NCBI GenBank assembly: GCA_028865545.1
Contig: JAGWJY010000009.1
Coordinates: 1 to 64,000, forward strand
Reading direction: 5' to 3'
Source: Alphaproteobacteria bacterium
GTDB taxonomy: Bacteria > Pseudomonadota > Alphaproteobacteria > Micropepsales > Micropepsaceae
Length of the DNA: 64,000 nucleotides
The number at the start of each line of letters is the position of its first letter. The first letter of the stretch is position 1. The position numbers and the translations under genes were made by a program. The notes under the pieces were generated by a model. That model was not told where the DNA came from, did no database searches, and worked only from the letters and a program-made list of their open reading frames with translations. Shown here in pieces: positions 60,453 through 64,000 of the stretch.

Positions 60453-60922
60453 ATACGCTCCTTAACAGGGGCGCATTCGAGCGCCCGCGGCCTCCCATAT
60501 CGGCGGCCGACCTGTGTGCACTGCAATATGGGAACAAATCGCGAAAAGTCAAGGTCGGCGGAAATGGTGCTGTCCCGCGCTACGCAGAGAGGCTCGCGAG
60601 TTTGAGTTGGATGTCCGCATTCCAATCATCGTGCGGAACTTCGTATTTCCAGCGTTTGCCAGGCCGAATCCGTTCGTCGCGCAGATCAGCGAATGTTCGA
60701 GGGGAGCCGTCATGCCCAAATTCAACGGCACAGCATGAACAATTGCATTTGCACGCGAAGACGCCGGAGGTCGCGGATAAGGCGTCCGCTCCACGTCTCC
60801 GCGTGAGGTCATCTGGAAAGCCGGGGTGAGCACGGCCGTGACGAATTGGTGAGACACTACCGGCGATAGACAAATGCGGCGAAGCGCGGCACGGTCCGGA
60901 CAGCGCAGAATGCGAGCCCGCC
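60453..60922. other. Gap without a confident gene
   Basis: About 470 bp. It holds the helicase promoter near 60460-60540 and a repeat-like GC palindrome near 60830-60840 (CACGGCCGTG). A minus-strand frame (60580-60942) ends in a stretch that looks protein-like (ERIRPGKRWKYEVPHDDWN) but has no RBS and no recognised family; it may be a gene remnant. Confidence 0.4.
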
Positions 60923-61603
60923 ATGACGCCCCACGGCCCCATCTATTGCGAGACCGGACATCCTTGGCTGTTCATGGCTGAACCGGTCAACACCATCACC
61001 AACGGCTTCATCATCGTGGCGGCGATCCTGGCCTTCCTGCATGTACGCCGGGCGCGGATCGGCTTTCCGCCGGGGATTTCGGCGCTGGTGTTCCTGCTCT
61101 TCGTCACGGGCGTCGGCAGTACGCTGTGGCACGGTTTGCGGACACGCTGGGCGCTGCAGCTCGATTGGATGCCGGGCGTGGCGTTCTTGCTGGTCTTCAC
61201 GGGTTTATGGATGGGGCGGCTGTTTGGGCGGATCGCTGGTGTGCTCGGACCGCTGGCGATGCTGGCGGCCGTGGTCGCAAGTGTCGTCGCCTCGTGGCGC
61301 TATTTCGGCGCCGCGCCGTCGGCGCTCCGTTTCACGCCGGGGTTCGCGACGATCACGGCAATCGGTGTTTTGCTGGTGTACGCCACCAACCGCACATATG
61401 GCGGGGCCGAGGCACGGCTTGGAGCCATCATCCTGTCATGTGGCGTGATCGCGGCGGTGTTCCGCTCGATCGATCTGCTGGTGTGCCCGGTGTTCCCGAT
61501 CGGAACGCATTTTCTCTGGCACATTTTCCTGTCGACGGCCTCGTTCCTCGGCATCGTGCTGCTGGTGCGTATGAAGGTGCGCGGACGGCCGGTGTTCAAC
61601 TAG
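60923..61603 (+). CDS. Ceramidase-family (CREST) integral membrane protein
   Basis: 226 residues with about seven membrane helices. Ceramidase-type motifs are present: IYCETGHPWLFMAEPVNT near the N-terminus, VTGVGSTLWHGL with Ser and His, and a C-terminal FPIGTHFLWHIFLSTASF with two His. In alkaline ceramidases these Ser, Asp and His residues bind the catalytic zinc. It is predicted to act on lipid amides in the membrane. Whether this organism makes sphingolipids is not shown in this window. The last 4 bases overlap the parE stop. Confidence 0.85.
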   Translation: MTPHGPIYCETGHPWLFMAEPVNTITNGFIIVAAILAFLHVRRARIGFPPGISALVFLLFVTGVGSTLWHGLRTRWALQLDWMPGVAFLLVFTGLWMGRLFGRIAGVLGPLAMLAAVVASVVASWRYFGAAPSALRFTPGFATITAIGVLLVYATNRTYGGAEARLGAIILSCGVIAAVFRSIDLLVCPVFPIGTHFLWHIFLSTASFLGIVLLVRMKVRGRPVFN

Positions 61604-63567
61604 ACGTCCACGTCCTTCGCAAACTGCGCGTTCTCCTGGATGAACTGGAAGCGCAGCTCCGGTTTCTTGCCCATCAAGCGTTCCACCAGGTTTTCGGTAT
61701 CCTTGCGCGCCTCGTCGGAAATCTCGACGCGCACTAGCGTGCGGCTGCCCGGCTTCATTGTGGTGTCCTTGAGCTGCGCCGGCATCATCTCGCCGAGGCC
61801 CTTGAAGCGCGAGACTTCCACTTTCGCATTTGCCTTGAAAGCCGATTTGAGAAGCTGCTCGCGGTGTTTGTCGTCGCGCGCATAGATTGTGGTCGCACCG
61901 TGGTTGAGGCGAAAGAGCGGCGGCATGGCGAGGCATAGATGCCCGTTCGCGATCAGCTTCGGCATCTCGCGATAGAAGAAGGTGAGCAGCAGCGAGGCGA
62001 TATGCGCGCCGTCGACGTCAGCGTCGGTCATGATGATGACGCGCTCGTAGCGCAAATCCTCGTCGCGGTATTTGACACCGGTGCCGCAGCCCAGCGCCTG
62101 CACTAGATCCGATAATTCCTGATTTTGTGCCAGCTTGCCGGCGGCAGCGCTGGCGACGTTGAGAATCTTGCCCCGTAACGGCAACACCGCCTGGGTGTTG
62201 CGGTCGCGCGCCTGCTTGGCCGAGCCGCCGGCGGAGTCACCTTCCACCAGGAAGATCTCGGTGCCCTGCGCCGCATCGCGGGTGCAGTCCGCCAGCTTTC
62301 CGGGCAGGCGCAGCTTGCGCGTCGCGGCCTTGCGCGAGACTTCCTTCTCCTGCTTGCGCTTGAGGCGGTCCTCGGCCTGGTCGATGACGAAATCGAGCAG
62401 CCTGTCGGCCTCCTGAGGGCTTTCCGCCAGCCAGTGATCGAAGTGGTCGCGCACCACGTTCTCGACCAGGCGCTGCGCGTCCGGCGACGACAGCTTGTCC
62501 TTGGTCTGGCCCTGGAATTCCGGCTCGCGGATGAACACCGAGAGAATGGCGCAGGCCGAGGCCATCAGATCGTCTGGCGTCACCAATGTCGTCTTGCGAT
62601 TGTTGGTGCGTTCGCCGTGGTTGCGCAGTGCCTTTGTCAGCGCATTGCGCAGACCCTGCTCGTGCGTGCCGCCCTGCAGCGTCGGGATGGTGTTGCAATA
62701 GGTGTAAAGGAAGGGGTCGATTTCCGGCGCCCAGGCCACGGCCCATTCGACGGCGCCTTTGCCGTCGCGGTTCTCGGTGCGGCCGAAGAACATGCGCGGC
62801 GTGACCGTCCGTTTGCCTTCGATCTCGCCGGTGAGGAAATCGGTGAGGCCGCCGGGAAACCTCAGCGTGTCTTCGGCGGGCGTCGCGTCTTTGATGAGAT
62901 CGGCGGCGCATTTCCAACGGATTTCGACGCCGCGGAACAGATAGGCCTTCGACTTCGCCATGCGGTGGAGGCGGTCCGGCGAGAAATGCGTGTCGGCACC
63001 GAAGATCTGCCGGTCCGGGCGGAAGGAGACGATGGTACCGCGTCGGTTTACAGCGCCGACATCCTTCAGCTTGCCGATGGGTTTGCCGCGCTCGAAGCGC
63101 ATCTTGTGGCCGTGCTTGTCGCGTGCGACGTCCACTTCCATCCATTCCGACAGCGCATTGACCACCGAGGCGCCGACGCCGTGCAACCCGCCGGACGTAT
63201 CGTAGACCTTGCCGCCGAACTTCCCGCCGGCGTGCAGCGTGGTCATGATGACCTCCAGGGCCGACTTGTTCTTGTATTTGGGATGGGCGTCGACCGGGAT
63301 GCCGCGCCCGTTGTCGCGCACCGTCAACACGTCATCCTCGTCGAGTTCAAGCTCAATCCGGCTGGCATGGCCGGCGACGGCCTCGTCCATAGCGTTGTCG
63401 AGGATTTCGGCCGCCAGATGGTGCAGGGCGGTGACGTCCGTGCCGCCAATATACATGCCGGGGCGGCGGCGCACCGGCTCCAAGCCCTCAAGGACCTCGA
63501 TATCCTTCGCCGTATAGCCTTTGGAGGGGGACGGGGCCGCGTCAAACAGGTCTTGGGATTTGCTCAT
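61600..63567 (-). CDS. parE: DNA topoisomerase IV subunit B
   Basis: 655 residues. GHKL ATPase domain ([47 protein letters not shown]), transducer domain, and Toprim domain ([18 protein letters not shown] near 441, [11 protein letters not shown]). The C-terminus ends soon after the Toprim region, as in ParE and GyrB without the gamma-proteobacterial insertion. ParE with ParC unlinks daughter chromosomes. ParE rather than GyrB is chosen from [21 protein letters not shown]-type starts and overall length of about 650. Confidence 0.9.
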   Translation of the reverse strand: [655 protein letters not shown]

Positions 63568-63751
63568 GCTCTACTGGGTCATTTCCTGGGAAAAACGGCG
63601 ATTCGCCGCTCTAGAATAGTTTAACGAATGATTTGCCATACAGCACGAATAGGGCTTTTTGGGAATGCTCCTTTAACGCGAACCAGCGCAATCTTGTCGC
63701 CGAGCGCGTGCCACGCGTCCATTTTGGCGGCGATATTTGTTCGGGCGATTG

Positions 63752-64000
63752 ATGACTGAGGCAGGCGATACGACTGGCGGCATAGATATGAGCCGCGACA
63801 ACCGTATGCTGGCGGCGCGGTTCAAGCTGGTCGTCGACAGCCTCACGGCCACGACATTCTTCAATCCCGTTGGTGCCGCACTCGAATGCCTTATGTTATT
63901 CGCGGGGTGGGACGTATTCGGCCGTGTGCCTATCGCGAACATGGCCGCGGCGGTCAGCCTGATGACCGCAGTATCCATTGCCGCCTGGTTTGTACAGCGC
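63752..64000 (+). CDS. N-terminus of a membrane protein, cut by the window edge
   Basis: 83 residues are visible, open to the right edge. After about 25 polar residues (possible alternative ATG at 63788), two membrane helices follow: around FNPVGAALECLMLFAGW and ANMAAAVSLMTAVSIAAWF. This pattern fits the N-terminal membrane region of a sensor kinase or a GGDEF/EAL protein, but no signalling domain is visible and the call is a guess from layout only. Confidence 0.55.
   Translation, partial: MTEAGDTTGGIDMSRDNRMLAARFKLVVDSLTATTFFNPVGAALECLMLFAGWDVFGRVPIANMAAAVSLMTAVSIAAWFVQR

Noticed and set aside
60580-60942. 120-codon minus-strand frame
   Set aside because: No RBS, runs through a palindromic repeat at its 5' half and overlaps the ceramidase-family gene; possibly a remnant, not a supported gene.

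Overview
The window is GC-rich chromosomal DNA of an alphaproteobacterium. This rests on several lineage-typical features: an NDUFA12-type complex I accessory subunit next to mlaD and a DUF2155 gene, an aroQ-accB-accC-aat run, RNase E with a long acidic insertion in its S1 domain, bactofilin beside an M23 peptidase, an iscR-led SUF operon, and inverted-repeat elements of the common alphaproteobacterial type. I cannot name the genus. No tRNA, rRNA, CRISPR array, insertion sequence or complete prophage was seen.

Region 1-4800 is the accessory part. It holds a small exported Tyr/Asp-rich protein, a coiled-coil hypothetical behind a promoter-like sequence that recurs at 47.1 kb, and an orphan XRE regulator between two 84-bp direct repeats. 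Next come a lower-GC hypothetical gene (2189-3109) and a Tat-signal peptide whose mature part has 12 cysteines spaced exactly every fourth residue. A roughly 490-bp segment follows that has no convincing gene but many strong hairpins and may be a structured RNA.

Region 4.8-22 kb is mostly housekeeping. nrdJ (B12-dependent ribonucleotide reductase) comes first, then NDUFA12-mlaD-DUF2155. These face the aroQ-accB-accC-aat operon, whose last gene overlaps DUF2155 by 145 bp. A ThiS-ThiG fusion and a beta-propeller gene come next. Then come a thioredoxin-fold DsbA-like protein with an M48/TPR protease, a gamma-glutamyltransferase-like lipoprotein that seems to lack its nucleophile, and rne.

Region 22-38 kb carries cell-envelope and translation genes: an AMIN/Amidase_3 amidase, PBP1A, a CBS-ClC chloride channel, prfB with a programmed +1 frameshift, bactofilin plus M23 peptidase, a BCP peroxiredoxin, a large AsmA/DUF3971 protein, tyrS and a COG2945 hydrolase.

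Region 38-47 kb is an iron-sulfur operon: iscR, an IscS-type desulfurase, sufB, sufC, sufD, sufS, sufU, a DUF59 gene and sufA. A TfoX-N gene and a TonB/TolA-like gene follow closely. The iscR promoter has TTGACT-17-TATATC with a TGA-N9-TCA iron-rhodo box across the -35.

Region 47-64 kb is rich in hydrolases on the minus strand: a GFA protein, an FGE-fold protein without the copper-binding cysteines, a two-lobed aspartyl-protease-like protein, a CPBP protease, two tandem M13 metallopeptidases, an enoyl-CoA hydratase-like protein and a diguanylate cyclase. A coniferyl-aldehyde-type dehydrogenase, a DEAD-box helicase, a ceramidase-family membrane protein, parE and the start of a membrane protein cut by the window edge complete it.
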